Shown here: in pieces, positions 1 to 9,037 of the stretch
Layout of the letters: every line of letters begins with the position of its first letter
How positions within the stretch are numbered: the stretch's first letter is position 1
Origin: Pleomorphochaeta sp.
Lineage (GTDB): Bacteria; Spirochaetota; Spirochaetia; Sphaerochaetales; Sphaerochaetaceae
Length of the DNA stretch: 55,464 bases
Direction of reading: 5' to 3'
NCBI GenBank assembly: GCA_028532815.1
Contig: JAQQAS010000050.1
Span: 1-55,464 of the forward strand
Program-made: the position numbers and the translations under genes
The notes under the pieces: model-generated
What the model was told of the DNA's origin: nothing
Databases searched by the model: none
The model's input: only the letters and a program-made list of their open reading frames with translations

Positions 1-177
1 TATATTTGTATAAAATAAATAATTTATTATTGAAACAGTCTATAAATTAGATAGTTATAAAGTAGACAAAACTAGAAAAAAATAATCCATATTATCCCTT
101 TTTTTTGTTATTTTTATCAAAATATATCCTTAATTTTGAATAAATATGCACATAGCATCAAAAAAAACAAAATTGTA

Positions 178-207
178 TTAGACATAAAATTAAGTTTTTA
201 GTATATT
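178..207 (+). promoter_or_regulatory. candidate sigma-70 promoter of V-ATPase operon
   Basis: A TTAGAC element and a TATATT element are separated by 18 bases, about 60 bases upstream of the first V-ATPase gene. The surrounding 269 bases are almost pure A/T and hold no ORF of note, so chance matches are likely. This is only the best candidate for the operon promoter. Confidence 0.35.
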
Positions 208-269
208 AGTAAATGTTGTATTTTGTTTTATGGAAATAACGCTAAAATATTAAAGGTAGGTATTATACT

Positions 270-866
270 ATGGCACAACAAATTCAGGATTTGGTTCAGT
301 CAATTCAAAAAGAAGGAATTGAAAAAGCCAATAAAAAAGCTGAGCAAATAATAACTGATGCTAAATTAAAAGCTGATGATATTGTTAAAAGTGCTAAGAA
401 AGAAGCTGAGAAAGTTCTTTCTGATGCTGACAAAGAAATTGCTTTACGCGATCAAAGCGCAAAAGCTTCTTTATCTCAAGCTGCACGTGACGTTCAACTA
501 TCACTAAAAAAAGCTCTTACAGCTGAAATTAATGCTTTGTTAGAAGAAAAAGTTGCAAAAGCTTTTAAAACAAAAGATTTTGTAAAGTTAATTAAAGAAG
601 TTATCTCACTAGGATTTTGTGATGTTCAAAATACTGAAGTGCAAATCAGTGAAAAAGACTTTGAGGATTTAGCAGCTGTTCTTACTAAAGAACTAGGTGA
701 TAAAATTAAACAAGGCTTAGAAATTAAACCCGTTAAAACTGTAAATGTTGGCTTTAAGTTAGCAGATAAAGATGGCTCTGGCTATTTTGACTTTAGCACT
801 GAAGCTACTGCCAAATTAATGATTCCTTTCCTATCCCCAGCAATTGCAAAAATTGTTTTTAATTAA
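270..866 (+). CDS. atpE: V-type ATP synthase/ATPase subunit E (peripheral stalk)
   Basis: Peripheral-stalk subunit linking the catalytic head to the membrane sector of a V/A-type ATPase. The 198-residue protein starts with a long charged, alanine/lysine-rich amphipathic helix (roughly residues 1–100, with repeated KKAEQI / KAEKVL-type segments), followed by a compact C-terminal domain, as in subunit E. No signal peptide or membrane segment is present. It is the first gene of the operon, 10 bases before the next one, and starts at ATG behind an AGGT-rich ribosome site. The family is divergent, so the call rests on coiled-coil character, length and position ahead of subunit A. Confidence 0.85.
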   Translation: MAQQIQDLVQSIQKEGIEKANKKAEQIITDAKLKADDIVKSAKKEAEKVLSDADKEIALRDQSAKASLSQAARDVQLSLKKALTAEINALLEEKVAKAFKTKDFVKLIKEVISLGFCDVQNTEVQISEKDFEDLAAVLTKELGDKIKQGLEIKPVKTVNVGFKLADKDGSGYFDFSTEATAKLMIPFLSPAIAKIVFN

Positions 867-876
867 GGAGTAATTA

Positions 877-1410
877 GTGGCTTCTTATTATTATTTAGTT
901 GCAACGTTACCTATGTTACGATATGAAGATTCTTGTCCATTTAGTTGTGATGAGTTCCTTCAATTGTGTAAAAGTAACGTCAATAAAAAAGACTATAAAA
1001 TCATCGCAGAGGCCCTTTCAGATAACAATGCTTCTCATTCATTTGTAAAAAAATGGTATCAATTTAATACAAACGTAAAAAAAGAATTAGCCGAACAAAG
1101 AAGTAAAAAACTTAATATTAATAGTGATAAATATAAAAATACTAATGATAAAGAGTTTAGAATAGTTGAGGGAGTGAGAGCTGCTTTAGCTGCAAAAAAT
1201 GCTTATGAAGGGGAGCTTCTTTTGATGAAGTTGTACTGGAAGTACCTAGATGAAGAGAGTACAAACCATGTTTTCGATTTAGAAGGATTATTAGCTTTCG
1301 CTATCAAACTTAAGCTTCTAGAGAGAAAATCACGTTTTGATGTAGTTGAAGGTAATAAAGAATTTAAATCCTTATTAAACAATCTACAATCAACAATGAA
1401 AAGCAATTAA
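877..1410 (+). CDS. DUF2764-type protein of the V-ATPase operon
   Basis: A 177-residue soluble, helical, lysine-rich protein with the N-terminus SYYYLVATLPML, which I recognise as typical of the DUF2764 family found between atpE and atpA in spirochaetes and Bacteroidetes. It starts at GTG behind AAGGAG, and its stop codon overlaps a possible ATG of atpA, so translation is probably coupled. No catalytic motif is visible. The operon encodes no recognisable subunit C, F or G/H. By position and by its YYYLV start, which resembles that of V/A-ATPase C subunits, it could be the central-stalk adaptor, but this is inference. Confidence 0.8.
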   Translation: MASYYYLVATLPMLRYEDSCPFSCDEFLQLCKSNVNKKDYKIIAEALSDNNASHSFVKKWYQFNTNVKKELAEQRSKKLNINSDKYKNTNDKEFRIVEGVRAALAAKNAYEGELLLMKLYWKYLDEESTNHVFDLEGLLAFAIKLKLLERKSRFDVVEGNKEFKSLLNNLQSTMKSN

Positions 1411-1421
1411 TGGAGAACATG

Positions 1422-3179
1422 ATGAATAATATGAAAGGACGCGTCACCGGCGTCAACGGAAATATGGTCAACGTAGCATTCGAAGGCTCAATTTCTAAAA
1501 ATGAGGTGGGTTACATTCATGTTGGTGATACTCGTTTAAAGAGTGAAGTTATTAGAATCAACTCAAGTGTAGCAAGTTTACAAGTTTTTGAATCAACAAC
1601 TGATGTTTCAGTTGGAGATAAAGTAGAATTCACTTCTGAAATGTTAAGTGTAGAATTAGGCCCTGGATTACTTAAACAAATCTATGACGGTCTTCAAAAC
1701 CCTCTACCTGAATTAGCATCTCAATGTGGATTCTTTTTGCAAAGAGGTGTTTATTTAGATCCAATTCCTAATTTAGATTGGGAATTTACACCAGCTGTAA
1801 AAGTTGGCGATAGTGTTGCTGCAGGTGATACTATTGGTACAGTTCCAGAAGGTCTATTTACTCACCAAATTATGGTTCCTTTTAATATTGTTAGAGGGGA
1901 TTGGAAAGTTAAAAAAATTGTTGAAAAAGGCACTTATAATGTAAGAGCAAATGTTGCAACAATCGAAAATCAGGATGGTGAAACTAAAGAATTATCAATG
2001 GTTTTCTCTTGGCCTGTAAAAGTTCCAATTAATTGCTATGAAGAAAGACTTAGACCTGATGAACCATTAGTAATGAAAATTAGAATTATTGATACTTTCT
2101 TGCCTGTGGCTAAAGGTGGTACATTCTGTGTTCCAGGTCCTTTCGGTGCTGGTAAAACTGTTTTACAACATATGGAAAGTAAGAACGCTGACGTAGATGT
2201 TGTAATTATTGCAGCTTGTGGAGAAAGAGCTGGTGAGGTTGTAGAAGTATTAAAAGAGTTCCCTGAATTAACAGACCCAAAAACTGGTAAGTCCTTAATG
2301 GAAAGAACTATTATTATTTGTAATACATCTTCAATGCCTGTAGCAGCTCGTGAAGCTTCTGTATATACAGCTGTAACAATGGCAGAATATTATAGACAAA
2401 TGGGATTGAATGTACTTCTATTAGCAGATAGTACTTCTCGTTGGGCTCAAGCTATGAGAGAAATGAGTGGACGTTTGGAAGAAATTCCTGGTGAAGAAGC
2501 TTTCCCTGCATATCTTGAAACACGTATTGCTGAATTCTATGAAAGAGCTGGTAAGGTAAGATTAAAAGATGGAAGAACTGCATCAGTAACAATTGGTGGT
2601 ACAGTATCTCCTGCTGGTGGTAACTTTGAAGAACCTGTAACTCAAGCAACTTTAAAAGTTGTTGGAGCCTTCCATGGTTTATCAAGAGAGAGATCCGATG
2701 CTAGAAAATATCCTGCAATTAACTCCTTAGAATCTTGGTCAAAATATTCTGGTGTAATTGATGACAAAATGGTTGAATATGCTAGAGCTCTATTATTTAG
2801 AGGTACTGAAGTTAACCAAATGATGAAAGTTGTTGGTGAAGAAGGTACTAGTGTTGATGATTATATTGTTTATCAAAAAAGTGAATTATTAGATGCAGTA
2901 TATTTACAACAAAACTCTTTCGATCCAGTTGATGCTTCTGTAATTGTTGAAAGACAAAAATATAGCTTTAATTTACTATTTAAAGTACTCGCATCAAATT
3001 TTGATTTAAAAGATAAAAAATCAGTTCGTAAATATTTCAATGAAATTAGACAGAAATTCTTAGACTGGAATAACGTTGAATTTAAGAGCGAAAGATTTAA
3101 ACAAATTGAGAGTGAAATAAATGCTCAATTCGATAATAATTTTGTAAGCTTTGATGAAAAAGCTGAAAAATTAATGTAA
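1422..3179 (+). CDS. atpA: V-type ATPase catalytic subunit A
   Basis: Catalytic nucleotide-binding subunit of the V1 head. It carries a beta-barrel N-terminal domain (KGRVTGVNGNMV), the A-subunit-specific non-homologous insert, and the Walker A loop GPFGAGKT about 240 residues in. Further nucleotide-site motifs include the glutamate stretch GERAGEV and the LLADSTSRWA segment. Length (about 585 residues) is normal for the family. Start choice is ambiguous: ATG at 1410 overlaps the preceding stop, 1419 and 1422 follow. I chose 1422 because GGAG at 1412–1415 then lies six bases upstream. The ADSTSRWAQAMRE segment leaves little doubt about the assignment. Confidence 0.97.
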   Translation: MNNMKGRVTGVNGNMVNVAFEGSISKNEVGYIHVGDTRLKSEVIRINSSVASLQVFESTTDVSVGDKVEFTSEMLSVELGPGLLKQIYDGLQNPLPELASQCGFFLQRGVYLDPIPNLDWEFTPAVKVGDSVAAGDTIGTVPEGLFTHQIMVPFNIVRGDWKVKKIVEKGTYNVRANVATIENQDGETKELSMVFSWPVKVPINCYEERLRPDEPLVMKIRIIDTFLPVAKGGTFCVPGPFGAGKTVLQHMESKNADVDVVIIAACGERAGEVVEVLKEFPELTDPKTGKSLMERTIIICNTSSMPVAAREASVYTAVTMAEYYRQMGLNVLLLADSTSRWAQAMREMSGRLEEIPGEEAFPAYLETRIAEFYERAGKVRLKDGRTASVTIGGTVSPAGGNFEEPVTQATLKVVGAFHGLSRERSDARKYPAINSLESWSKYSGVIDDKMVEYARALLFRGTEVNQMMKVVGEEGTSVDDYIVYQKSELLDAVYLQQNSFDPVDASVIVERQKYSFNLLFKVLASNFDLKDKKSVRKYFNEIRQKFLDWNNVEFKSERFKQIESEINAQFDNNFVSFDEKAEKLM

Positions 3180-3191
3180 GTGGAGTGTAAA

Positions 3192-4493
3192 ATGCAAAAA
3201 GTATATACCAAGATTGAATCCATTGTAGGTAATGTTATTAGCGTTAGAGCAAAGGGTGTAAAAAATGGAGAACTTGCAATTGTTACAACTGCAACAGGTG
3301 AAAGTTATGCTAACGTTATTAAATTACAAGATGATTTAGTTTCTTTACAAGTTTTTGCTGGTGCTGCAGGTATTTCAACAGGAGATAAAGTTCGCTTTTT
3401 ATCACACTCTATGAAAGTCTCTTATAGTGATGATTTATTAGGAAGAATATTTACGGGTAGTGGAGTTCCAAGAGATAAAGGTCCAAATTTAGATGAAAAC
3501 ATGATCGATATTGGTGGACCTTCTGTTAACCCTGCAAAACGTATTATTCCTAGAAATATGATTAGAACTGGTATTCCAATGATTGACGTATTCAATACTC
3601 TTGTTGAAAGTCAAAAATTACCTATTTTCTCAGTTTCAGGTGAACCATATAACCAATTGTTAGCAAGAATTGCTATGCAAGCTGAAGTTGATTTGATCAT
3701 CTTAGGTGGTATGGGATTAAAATATGATGACTATTTATATTTTAAAGACACACTAGAAAAAAGTGGTGCTATGAGTAGAACAATCATGTTCATTCATACA
3801 GCTAGTGACCCAACTGTAGAATGTATGTTAGTTCCAGATATGGCTTTAGCAGTAGCTGAGAAATTTGCTATTGATGGTAAAAAAGTTTTAGTATTATTAA
3901 CCGATATGACAAACTTTGCAGATGCTATGAAAGAAATGGCTATTACTATGGACCAAGTTCCATCTAACCGTGGTTATCCTGGTGATTTATATTCTTCATT
4001 GGCTTCAAGATATGAAAAAGCTGTTGACTTTGAAGGTGCTGGTTCACTAACAATTTTAGCTGCTACAACAATGCCTGGTGATGATGTTACTCACCCAGTT
4101 CCAGATAACACTGGTTACATTACTGAAGGTCAGTATTATCTAAAAGGTGGAAGAATTGAACCATTTGGTTCTCTATCCCGTCTAAAGCAACAAGTTAACA
4201 AAGATACCAGAGATGACCATAGAGCTTTAATGGATGGTATGATTAAATTATATGCCTCATATAAAGAGTCTTTAGAAAAGAAATCTATGGGATTCCAAAT
4301 GACTGAATGGGATGATAAGTTACTTAAGTATGGCCAATTATTTGAATCAAAAATGATGGACTTAAGTGTAAATATTCCTCTTGAAGAAGCTTTGGATTTA
4401 GGTTGGGAAATTTTAAGTGAATGTTTCGAACCTAATGAAACAGGATTAAAGAGTGATTTAATTATCGCACGTTGGCCTAAGAAGGATGCTTAG
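3192..4493 (+). CDS. atpB: V-type ATPase regulatory subunit B
   Basis: Non-catalytic nucleotide-binding subunit that alternates with subunit A in the head. It has no proper Walker A loop: [15 protein letters not shown] stands where the catalytic P-loop would be, as expected for B subunits. Conserved B-subunit stretches are visible ([36 protein letters not shown]). An upstream in-frame GTG at 3180 exists, but GGAG at 3181–3184 sits seven bases before the ATG at 3192, which I take as the start (433 residues). The gene follows atpA within a few bases. Confidence 0.96.
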   Translation: MQKVYTKIESIVGNVISVRAKGVKNGELAIVTTATGESYANVIKLQDDLVSLQVFAGAAGISTGDKVRFLSHSMKVSYSDDLLGRIFTGSGVPRDKGPNLDENMIDIGGPSVNPAKRIIPRNMIRTGIPMIDVFNTLVESQKLPIFSVSGEPYNQLLARIAMQAEVDLIILGGMGLKYDDYLYFKDTLEKSGAMSRTIMFIHTASDPTVECMLVPDMALAVAEKFAIDGKKVLVLLTDMTNFADAMKEMAITMDQVPSNRGYPGDLYSSLASRYEKAVDFEGAGSLTILAATTMPGDDVTHPVPDNTGYITEGQYYLKGGRIEPFGSLSRLKQQVNKDTRDDHRALMDGMIKLYASYKESLEKKSMGFQMTEWDDKLLKYGQLFESKMMDLSVNIPLEEALDLGWEILSECFEPNETGLKSDLIIARWPKKDA

Positions 4494-4501
4494 GAGGTAA
4501 A

Positions 4502-5113
4502 ATGGCAGTCAAATTGACCAAAAACGAGCAAAAAAAGCAAAAAGATCAGCTTAAACAATTTACTCGATATCTTCCTACTTTGCAGTTGAAAAAACAACAA
4601 CTTCAAATGGTTATTAGAGGCATTGAGAGTAATATAAAAGAGTTGCGTCTTGAGCAAGATAAGCTTGTTGATGGAATGCAAGACTGGATTTGCGTATATG
4701 CGGAAAATGCAGCCTTTGAGAAAAAGAAAGATCTTTCTAATATTGTAAGAGTTGATAAAGTTATCAAAGTTAAAAGCAATATTGCAGGTGTAACTATTCC
4801 TGAATTTAAAGAATTAACCTTTAAGGAAATTGACTATGATTTAGCTCAATATCCTCTTTGGGTTGATGATGGAATACTAACGCTTAAAGAATATGCACGA
4901 CTTGATGCCTTAATCAGCACTTTAGAAACACAAATTGATCTATTGTCAAAGGAACTTAGAACAACTTCACAAAGAGTAAATCTCTTTGAAAAAGTTAAAA
5001 TTCCTGAAGCAAAAGAGAATATTAGACGAATTGGCATATATCTAGGAGATCAGCAGACCGCTGCTGTTGTCCGTGGTAAAATTGCTAAAAGTAAAGTTGT
5101 GGGGGTTTCCTAA
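4502..5113 (+). CDS. atpD: V-type ATPase subunit D (central rotor stalk)
   Basis: Central shaft of the rotor, analogous to F-ATPase gamma. The 203-residue protein is two long charged helices: an N-terminal one (KLTKNEQKKQKDQLKQF, then LPTLQLKKQQLQMV) and a C-terminal one (RRTSQRVNLFEKV-like, ending in IPEAKENIRRIGIYLGD). This matches the antiparallel coiled coil of subunit D; the R-VNxxE-x-IP-x-xxxxI-xxI signature near the C-terminus is diagnostic. The GGAGG ribosome site lies next to the atpB stop, and the gene abuts atpI. Confidence 0.93.
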   Translation: MAVKLTKNEQKKQKDQLKQFTRYLPTLQLKKQQLQMVIRGIESNIKELRLEQDKLVDGMQDWICVYAENAAFEKKKDLSNIVRVDKVIKVKSNIAGVTIPEFKELTFKEIDYDLAQYPLWVDDGILTLKEYARLDALISTLETQIDLLSKELRTTSQRVNLFEKVKIPEAKENIRRIGIYLGDQQTAAVVRGKIAKSKVVGVS

Positions 5114-6955
5114 ATGATAGTACCCATGAAGAAAGTTAGCGTTATTGTTCAAACTCACGATAAAAGTGATATGCTAAAAACTCTTAGAAAACACGGTTTA
5201 ATGCACATTTATACCAACAATACTAAGAGCAAAAAGGGTGAACAACTATTAAGTGAGCTTGATTTATTAAATACTGCTAGAATAAATATTGAAGATAGCT
5301 GTACTGATGTAAAGAATGTAAAACAAGAAATGCTTGATGAAAGTGATTTTATGCAATTGCATTCTCAAATTAGTACTAAACTTGAAGAAAAGAAGCTATT
5401 AAAAGAAAACTTGGTTAAAGATGCTTTAACTATTGATAGAATCAAACATTGGGGGGATTTTAATCCTCAGGATATTGAAAATTTAAGAAGAGAAGGAATT
5501 GAACTAAATTTCTATACTCTTGGTAAAAAAGAGTTATCAAGTATCGATGATAGTGTTGAGTATATTGAATTAGATCCAGTAGATAAGCAAATTGCTATCG
5601 CTGTTATAAATCAAAAACTTGATCCATCATTCCCAGCTAAGTTGTTTGAACTTCCTAGTGATAGTTTATCTCAAATGCAACTAAGAGTTGATGTTAATAG
5701 TAAGAAAATTGCAGATATAGATGCTTATTTAGCTAGTAACTATAAATATATAGACTGTTACCAACATTTTATTAAAAGATGTGAGATGGAAATTCATTTT
5801 GATAAAGTAGCTTGTTCTACTCAAGATGATGATTCATTAGTTTATATAACCGGTTATATACCTCAAACTAAACTTGAAAAGTTTGAGAAAGTTGCTAAAA
5901 AGAAAAGCTGGGGATATATGAGCGAAGATCCTGGTGAAGATGATAATCCACCAACATTAGTTCAATACCAAAAAGGTGTTGGGATTATTAAACCTTTATT
6001 TGATATTTTAGGAACTGTTCCTGGATACCATGAAGGAGATATCTCTCTTTGGTTCTTAATGTTCTTTACTCTTTTCTTTGCAATGATTATTGGGGACGCT
6101 GGATATGGATTAATATTCTTGTTAGCAGGTGTAGCAATGCATCTAAAAACTAAAAAAGTTACTACAGCAAATTTACTGCTATATGTACTTTCAGCGGCAA
6201 CGATAATTTGGGGTTCATTAACAGGAACTTGGTTTGGATCAGAAACCATTCTTATTAATACACCATTAAAGAATTTAGTATTACCAAATATTACTAACTT
6301 CCCAACTGATTTTGATTTAACTTCTCAGACAACTCAGAATAATATTATGCAATTCTGTTTTATCTTGGGAACTATACAACTTACATTAGCTGAAGTTATT
6401 AATATAGTTAGAAAAATAGGTAAGAAGGATATTTCTTTTATTGCAGATATTGGTTGGACTATGGATATAGTGGTACTCTATTTTGTAGTATTAAACTTAG
6501 TTATCCAAGCACCATGTAACTACTCAGTTGTATTCCCAATAATTATTGTTGGTTTTGTCTTAGTTACATTATTTGGTGCACAAAAGCCTGGTCAATCCTT
6601 TGCAAAAGGAATAACTGAAGGACTTGGGGGAATTTTTACTAATTTCTTAGATACAATTAGTTGTTTTTCAAACCTTATGAGTTATATTCGTTTGTTTGCA
6701 GTCGGGTTAGCAACACTTGCAATAGCCCAAAGTTTCAACTCTATGGCAGCGCCATTGATGGGTGGAGCAACAACTGTAGTTGCAATAATTATATTAATTA
6801 TTGGACACTCTTTGAACTTGGTAATGGGTCTTTTATCTGTCATCGTACACGGTGTTAGATTGAATTTATTAGAATTTTCTGGACAACTTGGAATGGAGTG
6901 GTCAGGAATTGAATACGAACCGTTTAAAGAAACGGTAAATGAAAATGTTAAATAG
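5114..6955 (+). CDS. atpI: V-type ATPase subunit I / a (membrane stator)
   Basis: The 613-residue stator subunit that forms the ion half-channels next to the rotor ring. The first ~300 residues are soluble and helical (MKKVSVIVQTHDKSD start). After about residue 305 there are seven or eight hydrophobic segments, including IGDAGYGLIFLLAG and the conserved channel helix NLMSYIRLFAVGLATLA, whose arginine is the essential stator charge. The start at 5114 is the first ATG after the atpD stop; ATG at 5126 is an in-frame alternative. A G-run at 5100–5105 is the likely ribosome site. Confidence 0.95.
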   Translation: MIVPMKKVSVIVQTHDKSDMLKTLRKHGLMHIYTNNTKSKKGEQLLSELDLLNTARINIEDSCTDVKNVKQEMLDESDFMQLHSQISTKLEEKKLLKENLVKDALTIDRIKHWGDFNPQDIENLRREGIELNFYTLGKKELSSIDDSVEYIELDPVDKQIAIAVINQKLDPSFPAKLFELPSDSLSQMQLRVDVNSKKIADIDAYLASNYKYIDCYQHFIKRCEMEIHFDKVACSTQDDDSLVYITGYIPQTKLEKFEKVAKKKSWGYMSEDPGEDDNPPTLVQYQKGVGIIKPLFDILGTVPGYHEGDISLWFLMFFTLFFAMIIGDAGYGLIFLLAGVAMHLKTKKVTTANLLLYVLSAATIIWGSLTGTWFGSETILINTPLKNLVLPNITNFPTDFDLTSQTTQNNIMQFCFILGTIQLTLAEVINIVRKIGKKDISFIADIGWTMDIVVLYFVVLNLVIQAPCNYSVVFPIIIVGFVLVTLFGAQKPGQSFAKGITEGLGGIFTNFLDTISCFSNLMSYIRLFAVGLATLAIAQSFNSMAAPLMGGATTVVAIIILIIGHSLNLVMGLLSVIVHGVRLNLLEFSGQLGMEWSGIEYEPFKETVNENVK

Positions 6956-6985
6956 GTTGTATATATACAACTAAGGAGATTAAAA

Positions 6986-7423
6986 ATGAATAGTTTAGGT
7001 TTTATTGGTTTAGCTTGTGCTTTGGCTCTTTCAGCAATGGGTTCTGCTTTAGGTGCAGGTATCGCAGCTCAAGCTGCTGTAGGTGGATGGAAGAAGTGTT
7101 ATGCTAATGGTAAGCCAGCTCCATTTATTATGGTTGCTTTTGCTGGTGCTCCTTTAACACAAACAATTTACGGTTTCTTGTTAATGAATTTCATTACAAG
7201 TGCATTAGCTGCAGGCGCTTCCCCAATTTTAGCTCTTGGTGTAGGTGTATTTGGTGGTATCGCAATTGGTTTATCTGCATTAATGCAAGGTAAAACTAGT
7301 GCAAATGCTTGTGATGCTTTAGCAGAAACTGGAAAAGGTACAGCAAACTACTTTATTGTTATTGGTATTGTTGAAACAGTTGCATTGTTCACATTGGTTT
7401 TCTCATTATTATTATTACAATAA
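6986..7423 (+). CDS. atpK: V-type ATPase subunit K (proteolipid rotor), Na+-type ligand set
   Basis: Membrane rotor subunit of 145 residues forming two helical hairpins (four membrane segments, about residues 5–30, 46–72, 78–100 and 119–143). Each half begins with a Gly/Ala-rich helix typical of a duplicated proteolipid. Only the second hairpin has the ion-binding glutamate (E130 in GIVETVAL). The first has T58-Q59 and Y62 in APLTQTIYGF, and Q101 sits in SALMQGK. Together these match the Na+ ligands known in Enterococcus hirae NtpK (T64, Q65, Y68, Q110, E139), including the identical 29-residue Q–E spacing. The ribosome site is AAGGAG; this is the last gene of the operon and a terminator follows. 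Confidence 0.94.
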   Translation: MNSLGFIGLACALALSAMGSALGAGIAAQAAVGGWKKCYANGKPAPFIMVAFAGAPLTQTIYGFLLMNFITSALAAGASPILALGVGVFGGIAIGLSALMQGKTSANACDALAETGKGTANYFIVIGIVETVALFTLVFSLLLLQ

Positions 7424-7446
7424 TCACTTAAATATATTATTTATTG

Positions 7447-7472
7447 GAGCTCATTACGAGCTCTTTTTTTTG
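7447..7472 (+). terminator. terminator of V-ATPase operon
   Basis: A GAGCTC–attac–GAGCTC hairpin followed by eight T residues, 24 bases after the atpK stop. The stem is short (six pairs) but strong for this AT-rich genome. Confidence 0.8.
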
Positions 7473-7715
7473 CCTAAATTAAATTCATTATAATGTTTTA
7501 TTTTCTGGTCTATTTCTTTCACATTACTATTTTTCCTTATTTACTTACATTTTGTTGATATAAAGTGTGAAATAAAATGAATTATATACTATATATTTGT
7601 ATTAATTCCTTTTTTGTTTTAATAGACAATTAGTTCACTTATACTTAAAAAAAGGTTTGAAATAGCAATATTTAATAATAGCAATAATTGTTTAGATTCA
7701 AAAATAAAGGAAGTT

Positions 7716-8849
7716 ATGAAAAAATATCTTATAAGTTTATTAGTAATTGTATTCTCTATTATACTCAGTGGTTGTCCCATAGTTGATCCTAATTCTTCAA
7801 ATAATTTAGGAGGGGAAGATGAAAATAATAATGATTTGCCGACAGGTAATGTAAAGTCAATAGCTGTTGGAGATTAGTATAGTTTAGTATTATTAGAAGA
7901 TGGGAGTCTTTGGGGTTTTGGGTTTAACACAAGTGGTCAACTTGGATTGAGAGACTTAATTAATAATCAATTGGAAGCTACAAAAATAGTTGATTCTGGA
8001 GTTTTAAAAGTTGCAGCATCGGATAGGTATTCAATGATTATAAAGGATGATAATACCTTATGGGCAACTGGTGATAATGATAAAAGGTTTGGAAACGGTA
8101 ATGAAGATGATTATCGAATTTTTACAAAAATAAGAGACGATGTAGAAGCTGTATCATGCTCTTTTTCACATACCTCAATAATAACTACAAGTGGAGACTT
8201 GCTAACTTGTGGTTATAATACAGAAGGCCAATTAGGAGATAGTACTAACACACATTCTTCTTCTTGGGTAAATGTAACTACAACTAAAGATGTTATTTCA
8301 GTATCAAATGGTGACAATTTTACAATATTTTTAACAAGTGATAATGATTTATACGGGTTTGGAAATAACGGATCTGGTCAGTTAGGTCAAGATAATATAA
8401 CTGATACCAATCATCCTGTGTTCATTAAAAGTAACGTTGAATCTATTTCAGCAGGTGATTCTTCCTATGGACAATCAGGCTCATCGACAGGATATAACAA
8501 ACTTCCAAAATTGATTTTTTCTGATATAAAAATTATATCGGCTGGGGATAGATATTCTATGATAATCAAGAATGATAATACACTTTGGGCAGCAGGCTCC
8601 GATTCTAATCATAAACAAGGGGATGGGGATAATTCTAATAGTGCTCATTATTCTTTTTATCAAGTGACTAATTAAATTGATAAAGTTAATAATATTTGTA
8701 CAGGAGAAAACCATACTTTATTAATTGACACAAATAAAGATTGTTATAGTGTTGGAGCTAATACCCAAGGACAGCTTGGAAATGGAGAAAAAAATACTGA
8801 TAAGTATACAACTTTTACAAAAGTAGAATTATCTGATATTGAGTTTTGA
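7716..8849 (+). pseudogene. broken RCC1-repeat lipoprotein gene (two in-frame stops)
   Basis: Reading from ATG at 7716 (ribosome site AAAGGAAG) gives a lipoprotein signal peptide ending in the lipobox-like SIILSGC, then a chain of RCC1-type beta-propeller repeats of the form AGDRYSMIIKDDNTLWATG. The frame is cut by TAG at 7875–7877 inside the first repeat (AVGD-stop-YSLVLLEDG) and by TAA at 8673–8675 before the last repeat (ICTGENHTLLIDTNKDCYSVG). It ends naturally at TGA 8847–8849. Repeat homology continues in the same frame across both stops, so these are substitutions, not frameshifts. One repeat also looks internally deleted (SAGDSSYGQSG lacks its central strand pair). The intact part, 7947–8675, would encode a signal-less 242-residue fragment. 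The ancestral role was probably a surface propeller, function unknown. Confidence 0.85.
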
Positions 8850-8948
8850 AGGGGATAAAGCATCTTAATATATAACAAATTATTATCTGGAAATTAAAAA
8901 AGTTGAATTCTATTTTAAACTATATATTTTTTAAAGCCTTAAATTTAA

Positions 8949-8977
8949 TTGACAGTAGGTAAATATTGTTGTAATTT
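8949..8977 (+). promoter_or_regulatory. sigma-70 promoter of the 9038 gene
   Basis: TTGACA and TAATTT are separated by exactly 17 bases, about 60 bases before the ATG at 9038. The -35 element is perfect. The rest of the 8850–9037 interval is featureless A/T. Confidence 0.65.
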
Positions 8978-9037
8978 TAATTAATCATATATCAAAAATA
9001 AGTTATCTATGATAAAATAAATTAAGGATTATATAAT

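Noticed and set aside
7663-7691. Direct repeat AGCAATA…AGCAATA before the RCC1 pseudogene
   Set aside because: Seven-base A/T-rich repeats are expected by chance in this sequence, and no promoter or operator context supports it.
7716-8849. Stop-codon reassignment or programmed readthrough in the RCC1 gene
   Set aside because: TAG and TAA are both involved, while every intact gene here ends normally at TAA, TAG or TGA. A selenocysteine explanation is excluded because neither internal stop is TGA.
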